Shown here: positions 1 through 10,912 of the stretch, in pieces
Numbering within the stretch: position 1 is the stretch's first letter
How the letters are laid out: every line of letters starts with the position of its first letter
From: Isoetes taiwanensis
Taxonomy: Eukaryota > Streptophyta > Lycopodiopsida > Isoetales > Isoetaceae
Assembly (NCBI GenBank): GCA_021234155.1
Contig: JAJEKV010000083.1
Span: 1 to 64,000 of the forward strand
Reading direction: 5' to 3'
DNA: 64,000 bases
Notes under the pieces: generated by a model
Databases searched by the model: none
Seen by the model: only the letters and a program-made list of their open reading frames with translations
Told to the model about the DNA's origin: nothing
Made by a program: the position numbers and the translations under genes

Positions 1-880
1 GGTGATGCTCCTAGTTTAGACCTTTCCTATTAAATACCACATGTGCATAGAACCCACCCGCTACGGGGCTATGAAGTGGGCTTAGCACCATACAACGGAA
101 TAGTGGCAAAGTGGAGGGAGGTCCTCGACAGCTATCGGGGACCCATAGCTGGCTATGCCTATAGTTGGTCACTCGAATGGGCCGTATGGGTCCGACACTT
201 GGGCAATGGTATTGCCTCGGGCCTCAAGAGTTGCGTGTTGCCCCTCGGCTCTTGTTTTGGGGGGTTCGCCGGGGATGCATCGTGATGTCGCCACGCACTT
301 TAGCTGCCCAAGGAACCACTGCACTTCTGAAGGGGAGATGCAACCCATCCCCGGCCATCCTGAGTGGGGGAGATGCAACTCGGAGTAGTCTCGCTTTGGG
401 TGATACATAAGATTATGTCTCCGTAGGCTATAGTCACACTACACCTCGATTTATCCACCGCAAAGTATGCATGTGAGGGGCGATGGTGGTCAACCCCTAG
501 CTATTGTCTATAGCCAGCCCATTGTTATATCCCTGTCATTTATCTTGTGGCCTAGCAGGTCTACTTCCTTATGAGTTTGAGCCTGGGTAGGAGCTCTCAT
601 GTTTTATGGCATGTTGATATCTTTGTTGTATCTATGGATGTACCGGATGTGCTATCCACGCAGGTAGTTAGATGTATTATTGTTGTTACTGCCGACATTA
701 TGTTATGCTTCCACTTTGCTATAGGAGCCCATAGGGAAGGGCGCCTAAACTCTAGGTCCCTTCTCGCACTAGGGATACCTTGGGTGCGGATAGATGGAGG
801 ACCCATGCGGCGAAGGGCTGGATGGGGCATTTCGCAGATGTACGAAAATCGAGCATCGATATTTGTTAGGGAACATCACA
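1..880 (+). mobile_element. 3' part of a chromovirus LTR (copy 1)
   Basis: This stretch matches, over its length, the 3' two thirds of the LTR-like repeats at 20949-22144 and 33971-34636. Shared blocks include gatgctcctagtttagacc at the left and gagcccataggg near 725. It ends in GAACATCACA at 871-880, comparable to the GTCACA terminus of the complete LTR at 33348-34636. The LTR start lies outside the window, so whether this is a 5', 3' or solo LTR cannot be told. Relative to the 33.3 kb copy it keeps a segment (about 150-400) that the latter has lost. Short ORFs here are not genes. Confidence 0.7.
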
Positions 881-1817
881 AATGAAAGCACAATGGTTCT
901 CCGATGGGACGCATAAGAGCATAGATGCATCCAAGTTGAAACCGAAGAGGACCACCATTAGCTGCAAGAATACCTAGATGCTTGCTTCCCTCGCCAGCTT
1001 TGGGATACTAGAGCCCTTGAACATATTACAACAATGCACTATAAGATCCAAATCAACCCCACACTTGGCGCATGGTCCATAACTCTAACTTCGTGCACAT
1101 TTGCCACCAAAAAGCATAGATTGATGGTTTCCATTTGCACAAGTGCACATCACTTATGAATTGAGACATGCAGATGGGCCCGGAAGCATGAGAGGATGGA
1201 CCGGTGGTTTGTGCCGCCAACAAGGTGTTGTTGAAGATGAAAGCTACACGCGGCAAAGATTGTCCCAAGATTCGGCCACATAAGCGCCAGCCTATGCTTA
1301 GTTGATCCCCGCTGATCAAAGATATGCACCGTGACCGATACATGTTAGTGGGCTTGCTAGGATCTTATCTCCGTGACATCATGGATGCATGCATTCAGTT
1401 ATGTCCTCGAACGATGCACTGAGACACATCATAATGTACCATTGTCATATATCATTGTAGCTTTCCAAAGATACCTATATCGGCCAAGTTTTTCCTTTGA
1501 AAACCCTCCCCCGGTGGGGTTTTTTAATCCTAGTAGTAATATGCTTATTGTATTCCTTATTTGAGTCCCATAGGCCAATTGGTCTCCGCAGACGATAAAA
1601 ATCAAATCAATTCAATTCAATTTAATTCATCTATTGTTGCAACATCAATTTGTGTGTACTTCATGCTTATGTGTTCGCAAAATTATAGATGCTATGGTTT
1701 GCAAGGATATAATGGGTTCATGTCCCATATCATAACGATGTTTGCTATTCTAGGGATAGGGACGCCAGTTTTAGCGCCAGCTCTCTTTTTGAACCCAAGC
1801 TTTCTTTGGCACAAGCC
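881..1817. other. Unassigned sequence with a LINE-like 3' tail
   Basis: No convincing coding region is seen. At about 1490-1625 the text runs ccctcccccggtggggtttt, then ggtctccgcagacgataaaa, then a (TTCAA)n run. This resembles the tails at 42480-42600, 63440-63520 and, on the other strand, 24345-24430. It is probably the 3' end of a non-LTR retroelement with a microsatellite tail. Confidence 0.4.
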
Positions 1818-1849
1818 TGCTATAAACAAGGTTGCATATTAAACGAGAG
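1818..1849 (+). repeat. Left terminal inverted repeat
   Basis: About 32 bp, nearly identical to the reverse complement of 9873-9904. It starts TGCTATAAACAAGG. Confidence 0.55.
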
Positions 1850-2569
1850 CAAATCATCTAAACGGGAGCAAAAGGAATATTCCCCCAAGATTCCCTTTTT
1901 TGTCAAAAAAGGGGGCTAAAATGAGGTAAGATTCAAAATTAAGAGATGAAGTTGTATTTTGACCCCCCCAAAAGTGGTCATTTTTTTTTCGAAGAGAGTA
2001 GTTGCTACAACAAAATAGACATTTCCAAAGACAATTAAAATTTGCCTCAATTGTGTTTTGGAGAGAACTTCTATTTTCAGAGGACGACGATTTTAAGTGA
2101 AAAAACAAATGAAGTGTTCAACTGAAACATAGGATTTCCAAAACTTGAAGATTTTATCTTCAATATTCACATCCAAAATATCAAATTTTGAGACTCAGTT
2201 ATGAACAAACGTCTGAGGAGTATTGAGCGAGGGTTCAATCGTGATCTTTTTTCCTCGCTTATTCCATCTTTAGCACCATCAATTCTTTTGATGTCACCTT
2301 TCAAAGCTGCCGCTATTGCCATCTTTACTTTTGACCTTGACAAAGATCTTTGCTTTCCGTAACAAAATATACCGGTGAAAAGCGATAATCGGATTCGAGA
2401 AATAGAACCCCTTTATATCCGGTGGAACACATTTTCTACTCCAAGAGTAGTGAAAGGTGAACAAAACCAATGTTTTAAGTTCTTTTTGATCCAAAATGCC
2501 TTAAAAAATATCCGCTTCCATGTGTTCCAAAAACTAACAAATTCTCTTGTTTAAAATGTGGAGATAGTA

Positions 2570-3215
2570 GCCAAAAAAGGATATCCTTCGAACAAATGAA
2601 ACTCTTTTTGTATTCGAATACACTTTGTATTCTCGAATAGCTTAAAAAAAAAAAGCAAAACCCTTTGTGTATTCTCGAATATACTTCAGATTCGAATAGC
2701 TTAAAGGAAAAAAGAAAGCAAAACCCTTTGGCGATTCTGGAATACACTTTCTATTCCGAATAGGGAAATGACAAAAAAAGCAAACGCTTTTGTTTATTCT
2801 CGGAATACACTTCAGATTCGAATAGCCAGAAGGGAAAAAAAAAAAAAAGCAAACCCTTTGTGTATTTTGGAATACACTTCTTTACTCTTAACCGCTAAAA
2901 CTAAAAAAAAAAAAAAAATCAACCCATGGATTCTCGATTCTAGAAACTAGGTGTTTTTGTTCTCGCTTGAATTTCTACTTAACCAGGCATTTACATGAAT
3001 TTTATGACCTTGTGAATTTAGGTTTGTGGGTATTGAACTTTTTTGCATTGTGGCCTAATGGCCAAATATCATTTTAAAGGGATACCGGATCACGCTTAAA
3101 AGAGTAGAGGGAAATGTATCGAGAATAGGTTAGAATGATGAGGGATACTGGAAAACGGCTCAGAGAGAAGTGGGAAATTTATTTTGGAATACACTTTGTA
3201 TTCCAGAATAGGATT
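2570..3215. repeat. Degenerate minisatellite with TATTCC/GAATA motifs
   Basis: Repeated units carry phrases such as ccctttgtgtattctcgaat, cttcagattcgaatagc and A-rich spacers. Each unit contains a short inverted motif of the form gtattc..gaatac. ORFs here (runs of Phe or Lys) are repeat artefacts. A similar motif family recurs at 9117-9375. Confidence 0.6.
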
Positions 3216-3589
3216 TGTGTAGTGGCTCTGATATGTTGATGCGCAGATTTGAGGGCGACTTTGAGGGATTTGAGGGCGGCCGTGGTGATCAATCGAGCCC
3301 CGTGATCCAACCAGGTAGCCGTTTTTTTTAAAATAGCGTGCTCTGTTCTTACAAAACTACCTTTTCTCTCGGGACACTCTCGCAGACGAATTGTTTGGCC
3401 ATGGCAAGCCCAAAGCTTTCGCAGGTTCTAGGCTTCGGTATGCTTCCTCGATACATGCTTAGAAATAACCCTAGCTTTGTCTTAAAATAACCGTGGCTTT
3501 GTGGAATCATCAACAACCGGGAGCTGATTTGGGTTTTCCAGCTCCGCAGATGCCGGAGTACCGAAGAAACCAAACATGGTTGCTCTTAA

Positions 3590-3668
3590 GCAAGATCTTG
3601 TTTGGCCAAGATCTCCAGCTGGCCGGACCAACTGGCCGCTATTCTTCAAGGAATGATTTTGTCTGATG
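3590..3668 (+). pseudogene. Exon fragment of a GDSL esterase/lipase
   Basis: The block 3601-3645 encodes FGQDLQLAGPTGRYS. It is nearly the same at DNA level as the end of exon 1 of the intact GDSL gene at 43532-43576, which encodes YGQDFQPPGPTGRYS. In plant GDSL lipases this segment follows the catalytic block I and precedes the SNG..TDF motif. Here the reading frame runs into TGA within ten codons, the catalytic GDS serine motif is not recognisable upstream, and no further exons are found. It is therefore a broken fragment, possibly captured by the surrounding inverted-repeat element. Weak similarity (DAGVPKK) may extend upstream to about 3545. Confidence 0.6.
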
Positions 3669-3669
3669 G

Positions 3670-5300
3670 TTTTGGTAAATAAGGAAGACAAAGAATGAGT
3701 TTGTTTGATGGGTTTGGCAGATGGTTTTGTTCTGATCAAGGTCAAGGTTTCATGTGGACAGTTTCTTCAAGCATTTACATGGCAGGCGAGTCGTGGGTTG
3801 CTTTGAATGGAAAAATGGCTGCGCTTTTTGCAGCTCAAGATTAACTTAACATATTTTTTCTCTCGATTTAAATTCAATTGTCGGCATGTAGACGTTTATA
3901 GTAGCCTTTGCATCCCGAAATGGACATTGGAACATTCGTAGTGAAAAGCTATGCTTATGTTTGACATGCAGACTATGGTAATCATGGGGCGCACAGGATT
4001 AGGCCAGAATGTGTAGAAGTTTTCTTTCCAAGAGAGGGCTGTTTCTGCCAATTTCGCCTTCTAAAATGCTTTGCTGGATTGTTTTCTGGTCTGTCCAGCT
4101 AATGGCTATTTTCTCTGCATGCCCACATAGCTCTGGTTTCTTCCCCATCTTTGATGCAGGTTTCAAAATCATCTCTGTAACTTACTTGGCACATGTTCTC
4201 CTCCTCGTATTCTAGGGCAGCAAGGAGGGTTAATCGAAGCAAATATGGCTTGCATTACAATGTTAATCGAAACTTCTGATATTGGCATAGAAAGTCTGGG
4301 CGAATGCTTTACGTTATGCTGAGAAGGTATGAGCGAACGCTTCCTTGTTGTGGTAATTTCATGTTTTGGTATTTACATTTAGGTAGTGTTCTGTTAGTTT
4401 CTTAGAGTGCTTGCAAGTTAATTTATGTTCAGAAATATTTTGTGTTGGAAAAGCTAACCCTGTAAGTAATATCCCTGTCACAGATATAGGTGCAGCAAAG
4501 AAAATCCTGTGGCTGATGCACAAATCCATTTTGGATGCATAGAACCCAAAAGAAAATTGTAGCAAACCTGTAAATGATGTGTCAAGTTGTGTTTTAACAG
4601 GAAAAATGCACAAATCCGTATTGGACCAGGTCGTTTTAACAAGTGGTCGGGCTGATCAAAATGCAAGAAATCGTGGAGCTATTTTGTATACCGACATGCA
4701 GATAATTGTCGGGCTAGCAGATCCGATTATCCTCACATCCCGTGGTTTTGATTTGCGAGAGCACGCATTAGCATGCCGATTGAGCTTTGTCTTTGATTAA
4801 AAAATTTAGCTTCCAAAGTAAAACAGAAAAATCAGAAAACAACTGTGGCATTGTTGGACAACACAAGTGTTGTTTGGTTTCAGAAATCATGGCCTCTTAT
4901 GGCATTAAAATCCAACCATAGGGCAAAGAAATGGCAAAGCATATTTGACACATGTATCTTGCAATACTGGTAATGCATGCATGGCAGATATTCCTTTGTA
5001 TATATAGAATCTTATATATAGAATCTCGAGAATTGTAAAGGTTTGCTTGTGGACCCAAAGCATATTTTGTAAATTCCTAGCAAATGTAGTATCTTGAGAG
5101 CTTTGATAATTGCATGTAGTTAGTCCCTTTGAATTTTTATTGGCATACTGATAACCATGCAAGTATAAAGGAGCAAAAGTTGAATGGTCATATCTTTGGT
5201 CCTACTAGATTTCTAGTTTTAAATTTGTGTCCATGTCAATTATCTTCATAGTTTTTCACACACCTCACATCGTAGCTACCTAACACTCGTGGAAAATTTC
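3670..5300. other. Unassigned sequence
   Basis: No gene, RNA or repeat is recognised with confidence. A short motif cacaaatccattttggatgc near 4518 is partly repeated near 4609. AT-rich overall. Confidence 0.3.
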
Positions 5301-5376
5301 TTTTTTTTTTGATTGAAGGCTATATGTATTATTTAAGTATATTTAAAGTGTACAAAAAACTTTTTTCAAGGGAAGT

Positions 5377-7041
5377 TTAACCCTTAAAAAGCATCAGCTT
5401 ATACGGGATGACAGATTTAAGACAGATATGGTAGCAGTAAAAGCAAGAAATAAAGTTCATAATGTTCTTGAGTCTTGACTCAATGGATAGAGATAGGAGA
5501 TTATGGTTTGTGCATTTTCCGCCTTCCCCCGAAGATGGAATGAAAGACACATAAATACACATGCATGAGCCCCGCCATTGCCATGTTGTATCCGCCTTTA
5601 GTATCTTTGGCAATGCAGATGGCATCTCTTTCGATGTCATAGTTCGGGTCACAACAGCAGCCCATTGTGTACAAATTGCATCCAAGTGTGTCGATGTAAT
5701 AGCCGGTCCAAAAAACTTGATCCATTCATTGTTGACTTCTGCTTTGATATTCTTCCATTCAAGTCTCCTAGTCGATGAATAAGGTATCTCAGAAAAGCAA
5801 ACATCATCCATTAATATTCATAATCCAGCAAATGTCATACAATACCTGTTTTATGATCCCTTCTGGTGGGATGATTTCACAATTAAAGATAAAGCTGTTT
5901 CTTCCTTTCCAGATTCTCCATAGGAGAATGTAAATTCTCCAATCAGAAGGATTGATAGGCATAAAGAAGTCTTTGTGGCTAAGAGCAACCAAGTTTTGGC
6001 CTAAGATATTGGATGCAAGTTCCAAAACCCATTCAGACCACAAAGTGTGTTCTAAATAGGTGTTCTTCATCCTCTTTGTTAGCCAAGCATCTGTCACATA
6101 AACCGAAGTTAGTCATAGCTAAACGAAATCTCTTACAGTTAGTAGCAAGGCCCCTATGCCAAAGTTGCCACATGAAGGCCTTGATCTTTGGGTTGATGGG
6201 GCTATTCCACATAAAAACCAAGTTCTTCCTTGCTGTTTCCTGGGAGACATCCCATTTTGAGTGGATTGTGATCTCTTGGTTACTCATTAAGAATTTGTAA
6301 GCCGTTTTGACTGTAGCCACTTTTACCATTGTGCTTCCAAGAATCGGAGAGTGAGACCATCGCCCGCAATATGATATTAGTAATGGCCTCATAGAGCAAT
6401 TTGGTTTGATCATCCTCTTCAAGAAGAACGAGTACCGAAGGGGATAATATCATTATCCTCAAATAGGTGGTGATGAGAGATATCCCTTTTGTTTCCGTGA
6501 GCTTAGCTTGCTCAGGGAAGTGACAAAGCCGTGCATAGGTTGGGATTATCAAGGATCAAGGCCGGGTTCGAGTAAAATTGATTGATTCATCGAGAGGCCA
6601 TTTTCCCAGCCTATACATATGTTTGACTTCTTCCCAAGCATAGATCCATTTTTTTGATAATACCGGAGTTGCATAGGGATGGAGAAAGGGAAGTAGATAG
6701 AATGAGGCAACTCCATTTTGAGAATTCTCCATCCATACGGATGACATTTGTTGATATAGAGCCTGATCGGGACGGATATAGGGTGTTTAACTCGCCATAA
6801 CAAGCCCTCAGTAAAAATATTTAGCAACTAAAGCTAAACCCCGCTTTTCTCGATATTGATGGTGCCGGAGACCTCCATTCTTTTTCGGGTTTAAAAGCAT
6901 TCCTCCATTGAAATCGGATGCCAAGCATCTTTTATTCTGACCACAAGCTATGAACCTGCCAATAATACTTTGAAGCCTGTTAGTGATCTTCTTGGGGGCC
7001 AGAATGACAGAAGATTGATAGACCTGAGAAGATGAAATCAC
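5377..7041 (-). pseudogene. LINE ORF2, C-terminal half (post-RT region and zf-RVT)
   Basis: Several overlapping minus-strand frames give plant LINE ORF2 signatures. Near 7060-6810 is the post-RT segment (SKNGRAIIANFVIS, then a basic KKITNRLQSIIGRF). Near 6260-6040 is the reverse-transcriptase zinc-binding domain, with KIKAFMWQLWHRGLAT and a LCDRC..EDEEHLF pattern. Near 5950-5830 is a WRIYILLWRIWKGRNSFIF segment. Frame changes at about 6810, 6550, 6420, 6035 and 5804 show that it is broken. In an active element this region follows the RT domain in a roughly 1200-residue ORF2 protein. It continues to the poly-A at 5301. Confidence 0.8.
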
Positions 7042-7123
7042 AAAGTTTGCAATAATAGCTCTCCCATTTTTAGAAAGATATTTAGAGTTAAGAGAATCAA
7101 CCTTTTTATAGAATTTCTCTACT

Positions 7124-8188
7124 ATGTCGAGCCATAAATCTGATGCATGTGCTCTCCCTCCTAATTTTCAAACATGGTCTATAAGTGCTAATGACTCTTC
7201 TGCAGGCATTGCTATAGCTTGGAATCAGAAAATTGATCTGCACATTCATCACATGATCAATGATAATAATGGTAGGTGGCAGATTCTGGTATGCAAAATC
7301 GGAACAGGTAATGTTGCCCTAGTTAATGTCTACTCTTATCATAATCCTTCTGATAGAATTCTAGTCTGGAATAAGATTAATTCCAGCTTAGCAAATTTAG
7401 ATGTGGATGATATAATCATTGGAGGTGATTTCAATATGGTAACTGATTGCTTTATGAAAAATAGAAATTTCAAGCCCCTTATTCCTTATGAGATGAATGC
7501 TTGGGTCAGTCTTCTCTATAATCACAATTTAAGGCTAGCTAGGACCAAGCCTAATGCTTTCAGCTGGTCAGACCATAGGGCAGATCCCATATGCTGTCTT
7601 CATGATAGATTCTACCTTAGTGAAAATTTTTGGACCTTTAGTAACAGGGTGGAGAATTTAGCTGGCTATACTCTTTCTGACCACTACCCTCAATTAATTA
7701 TTTTAAGTGGGGCAGATCAAAAAAAGAGAAAATCCTTTTTTAAGCTGAATGTCAGCCTTCTCGATCACAATGACTTTATGCCCAAGCTCCAAGATATCTA
7801 CAACTGTCATCCTACTCCTGTTGCTAACCAGGGTTGGATGTGGTGGTGGATTAATCTGGCTAAGCATATAAAAGTCGGGTTGAAAGAGTGGGGTAAAGAG
7901 ATCCATCATAATAAGCAAGCCAATCTAGCCAACCTTAGACAAAGGCTTATCACCTCTCCGCCTAATCGCCAGAATGATATTAAGATCCGGATAGAAAAAG
8001 AGGAGTCGGAAATTGCTAAAGGATGGAAAACCAAAGCAAAGGTCAAAGAACTCAAAGAGGATGAGAGGTGTAATTCGAAATATTTTTTTGTCAAAGCCAA
8101 GACTAGGATCAAAAGGAACCAGATCCATGATATCAGGGTGGGGGACAATCTTATCTCTGAGGACATTGAGCTTAAAATAGTCGGTTGA
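7124..8188 (+). pseudogene. LINE ORF2, endonuclease domain (inverted segment)
   Basis: A 354-codon frame encodes the apurinic-like endonuclease of plant L1 elements. Visible motifs are AGIAIAWNQ, VNVYSYHN, the metal-site motif IIIGGDFNMV (about residues 96-105), the SWSD segment, and the catalytic SDHYP near residue 187. They are followed by the conserved linker leading to the RT. The N-terminal WNCRG start of the domain is missing, so the segment is 5' truncated at the inversion junction. The frame ends at 8188 and continues in another frame from 8185. Confidence 0.85.
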
Positions 8189-8993
8189 GCATTTCATTTA
8201 ACATTATGGGCACTAATTCGACCGTCCCCGAAGATATGATGGATACTTTTATCAAAATAGGGAATAAGGTAACCGACAATCAGAATGAGTTAATTTCCTC
8301 ACCTTTCTCTGAAATTGAGCTCAAGGAAGTTATTATGAGTATGGATAATGGTAAGACCCCGGGTCCAGATGGTCTACCAGCCGAATTCTTTAAAAAAACC
8401 TGGCCTATTCTTGGCATGGGAATTACAAACTTGGCTAATGAGTTCAGGGTCTGCAAACGTTTGGATGCTCGGATTAATACTAGTCTTATTACCCTTATTC
8501 CCAAAATCGACTCTCCTACCTCTTTTGCTGACTATAGACCTATTTCTTTAACTAATGTTGTCTACAAGATAATTGCAAAGCCATAGTCGCTGGACTCAAA
8601 AAAGATTTTGGACTCTATTATCGCAAAGACACCGCCCCGATATATTTAAAAGACAGATTCATCCTTGATAATGTGGTGACTGCTATTCTGGGCTTGCAAT
8701 GGGCTAAAGACTCCAATCAAGACATAGCCCTTCTTAAGCTGGACATCACTAAAGCCTTTGACACAGTCAGCTGGAAGTTTCTTTACAAATGTTGCAGGGC
8801 TCTTGGCTTCAATGAGGAAAGTATAGCTATGTTTAATGCCATTCTCAGCAACTCCAGATCTGCTGTTCTAATTAATGGTGAGACCAGCCCCTTCTTCTCT
8901 ATCCAGAGAGGGGTAAAACAAGGTTGTCCTCTGGCACCCTTTCTTTTCTTAATTGTTATGGAAGCTTTACACAGCAGATTGGAAGATGCGTGA
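8185..8993 (+). pseudogene. LINE ORF2, reverse transcriptase N-terminal part (inverted segment)
   Basis: The segment continues the endonuclease frame by frameshift. Motifs in order are NGKTPGPDGLPAEFFKKTW, FADYRPISLTNVVYKIIAK, then after a stop and shift (8586-8673) LLKLDITKAFDTVSWKFL (motif A aspartate) and QRGVKQGCPLAPFLFLIVME (motif B). The sequence stops at 8993 just before where the YADD catalytic motif should be. This matches internal second-strand priming at that point. The protein could not be active. Confidence 0.85.
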
Positions 8994-9022
8994 AGTTTTG
9001 CTCAACTAATATTTGGGTCTTC

Positions 9023-9086
9023 GATTTCGCCCAAAATAGCCAAGTATAGCTTAGATTTCGCCCAAAATAGCCAAGTATAGCTTAGC
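9023..9086. repeat. Two-copy tandem repeat of about 31 bp
   Basis: The unit starting gatttcgcccaaaatagcca occurs twice in a row, immediately right of the LINE. Confidence 0.85.
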
Positions 9087-9116
9087 CAAACGTAAGAAAC
9101 TTTAAACAGCTACTTT

Positions 9117-9375
9117 CATGGCTTTTGATTTGTATTCTAGAATAGGGTAAGAGTGCAAGATCCTATTCCAAAACAGCCTATGAAAATATGGCTTTTGATT
9201 TGTATTTCGGAATAGGGTAAAAGTGCAAGGGATTTGTATTCCGGAATACAATAAGAGTGCACGTTTGTATTCCGGAATACAATAAGAGTGCACGTTTGTA
9301 TTCCGGAATACACTAAATATGCAACGTTCTATTCTGGAATAGAATGAGGGTGCGCAAAGTTTTATTCTGGAATAA
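9117..9375. repeat. 31 bp minisatellite centred on a palindrome
   Basis: The perfect palindrome GTATTCCGGAATAC is repeated with spacer aataagagtgcacgttt at a period of about 31 bp (9238-9330). Degenerate units (tattctggaatag) follow to about 9375 and precede it from 9117. ORFs reading through it are artefacts. Confidence 0.85.
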
Positions 9376-9853
9376 CATAAACAAAAGAGTGCATGGGCAA
9401 CCTCCCTAGACAGATTTGGCATGTGCTGGTGATTTACTTCTTCATCACACCACAAAACATTATATTTACTTCTCTTTCACACCTTGCACTTTCTGTTTTG
9501 ATGTTCATAATTTGACCTGTGATCACATCTTGCACTTTCTGTTTAATGTTCGTAATTTAACCTATGATCCGTTATAAATTAAACCGCTTTTTTGTCGTGA
9601 GTTCACAATAACCCGGTGGAAAAAAATAAATATATAATTGAAATAGCATGTAATAAATCATAATCACCTTAATGTTTTCAACTTAACCCCTAAAATTGCC
9701 ATTTCAAGTATTTGATATGTTGACGCAGCAGTAAAAAAAATAAATTGGGGGCTAAAACAGCACGTATTAAATTGTAATCACCATAAGTTTGTGGACTTAA
9801 CCCACAAAATGGCCATTTCAAATAATTAATATGTTTTTTAAAAGGGAATCTTC

Positions 9854-9881
9854 AAACGGGAGTGCTGCAACACTCCCGTTT
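9854..9881. repeat. Perfect hairpin beside the right inverted repeat
   Basis: AAACGGGAGTG and CACTCCCGTTT form 11 bp arms around a 6 nt loop (ctgcaa). The right arm overlaps the terminal inverted repeat. Confidence 0.8.
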
Positions 9882-9904
9882 AATATGCAACCTTGTTTAT
9901 AGCA
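9873..9904 (-). repeat. Right terminal inverted repeat
   Basis: Reverse complement of 1818-1849 with about one mismatch over 32 bp. Confidence 0.55.
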
Positions 9905-10547
9905 CAAGCTTTCTTTGGCCCTTTCTCCCATAAAAGCCTTGTGTCTTCCTGCATTCCTCATCGGCGTTTCCTTTGAGCTGAATCTTGTTGTTGTACGGAG
10001 TTTTTCTATGTCAGTCATTCTCATTCGCTAGATTTCTCCTTCTTCTCTTCTTTAGTTTCTACTTAGTACTAGATCATCTCCCTCTTAATTCCGCATCACT
10101 TCACAAGCTTTTCTGGCATTCAAGCAGTATGCAATCCTCACTTCCACCGGATTCATAACCTTTGTTGACAGATTTTTGGACCTTGGAAATCGAGAGGAAG
10201 TTTGTTAACCTTTTTTGATCTTGGATGCCTTCGAAACTTTTTGTTGCAGATGCAATTTCGCCTAGATGCCTTCAAGAATTTTGTTGCACTTGTAGTCTGC
10301 CAATTGTTGCATAGGTTGTTCTGTTTAGGCCTTGTTTATTTTGTGAAGTGCATTTTTTCGCTTGTACATCTTGCTTTGAGCCAGACTTGGTTGTTAGAGA
10401 TGTCTTTAGATGCTTTGTTGGTCTAGGGTTGTTTTTATATCTTCTTAGTTTCGTCCATCCAGGTATAGTTGTGTTTATCCATGCTTGTACAACTCTAGTA
10501 CCTACTTTTTATGTTGAAAATATTCGAACACCTCAACTTAGTCTCGG
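9905..10547. other. Unassigned sequence
   Basis: No gene or repeat is recognised. The 68-88 residue ORFs near 10200-10614 are rich in Leu, Phe and Cys and resemble no family known to me. Confidence 0.3.
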
Positions 10548-10912
10548 TTCCCTAGAAATATACGTCATAAATACTTATATTTCTAGGCCTCGTCCCTGTA
10601 CAAGTCTACTTTAGTAGCCTTGTACACCATAGTTGGAGGAAAAGGGAGCATGGCTAAGTTATTCATATAACTTAGCCAACCTTAGGCATAGGGCCATTTC
10701 CACATGGCCTCACCCTATTGAGCACCCACACATGGCAGGACCCCATTGGAGCCATGTGGCAGTGACATGGAACCCTAACCTATAAATGGCCAAACCCTAA
10801 CCCTAGGCCATTTTTCTGGCTCCAACAGTCTGGAAACCTTGTTCGCGCTCGAAACCTTGTTTCGAGAACCATATGCTGTGGCACAGCATAGCACAACAGC
10901 CCCCAGAGCGCG
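10548..10912 (+). repeat. 5' portion of an LTR (left copy)
   Basis: Matches 17950-18068 plus 20949-21160 and 33356-33712 (shared: ttccctag, aaatggccaaaccctaaccc, acaacagcccccagagc). It lacks the first TGTGACA bases and stops at the cccccagagc block. From there the sequence switches to the 3' internal region. Confidence 0.75.

Larger units (their letters stand above)
5301..8993 (-). mobile_element. L1-type LINE with inverted 5' part (twin-priming structure)
   Basis: The minus strand carries the 3' half of ORF2 (about 7100 down to 5377) and then, on that strand, a poly-A tract (poly-T at 5301-5310 on the plus strand). The 5' half (endonuclease and reverse transcriptase start) is on the plus strand at 7124-8993. 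The two halves therefore meet head to head near 7105. Reading the minus strand from 8993 gives an inverted 5' segment, then the sense 3' segment and tail, which is the classic outcome of twin priming during LINE integration. The segment with the YADD motif of reverse transcriptase is absent between the halves. Clear target-site duplications are not seen. Confidence 0.75.
1818..9904. mobile_element. 8.1 kb interval bounded by inverted repeats
   Basis: The left end 1818-1849 begins TGCTATAAACAAGGTTGCAT. The right end 9873-9904 is its near-perfect reverse complement over about 32 bp, with one mismatch (ACGAGAG against ACGGGAG). AAGATTCCCTTTT further inside is also shared in inverted form. The immediate outer flanks ACAAGCC and CAAGCTT are similar but are not an exact target-site duplication. 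Inside lie a GDSL exon fragment, palindromic minisatellites and a later LINE insertion. A terminal-inverted-repeat DNA transposon is the simplest reading, but no transposase is visible and the superfamily is unknown. Confidence 0.4.

Noticed and set aside
43-885. Several 77-104 residue ORFs at the left edge
   Set aside because: They lie inside the LTR copy; equivalent positions in the other two LTR copies do not keep the frames.
5290-9005. LINE target-site duplication cgtggaaaattt / cgtgaagttttg
   Set aside because: Only the first four or five bases agree; not convincing.
9238-9375. Possible CRISPR array
   Set aside because: Regular 31 bp spacing, but the whole unit including the spacer is repeated; it is a minisatellite in a nuclear plant genome.
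1811-9912. 8 bp target-site duplication of hAT type (ACAAGCCT/ACAAGCTT)
   Set aside because: One mismatch, and the flanks overlap a local inverted ctttctttgg motif; not enough to name the superfamily.
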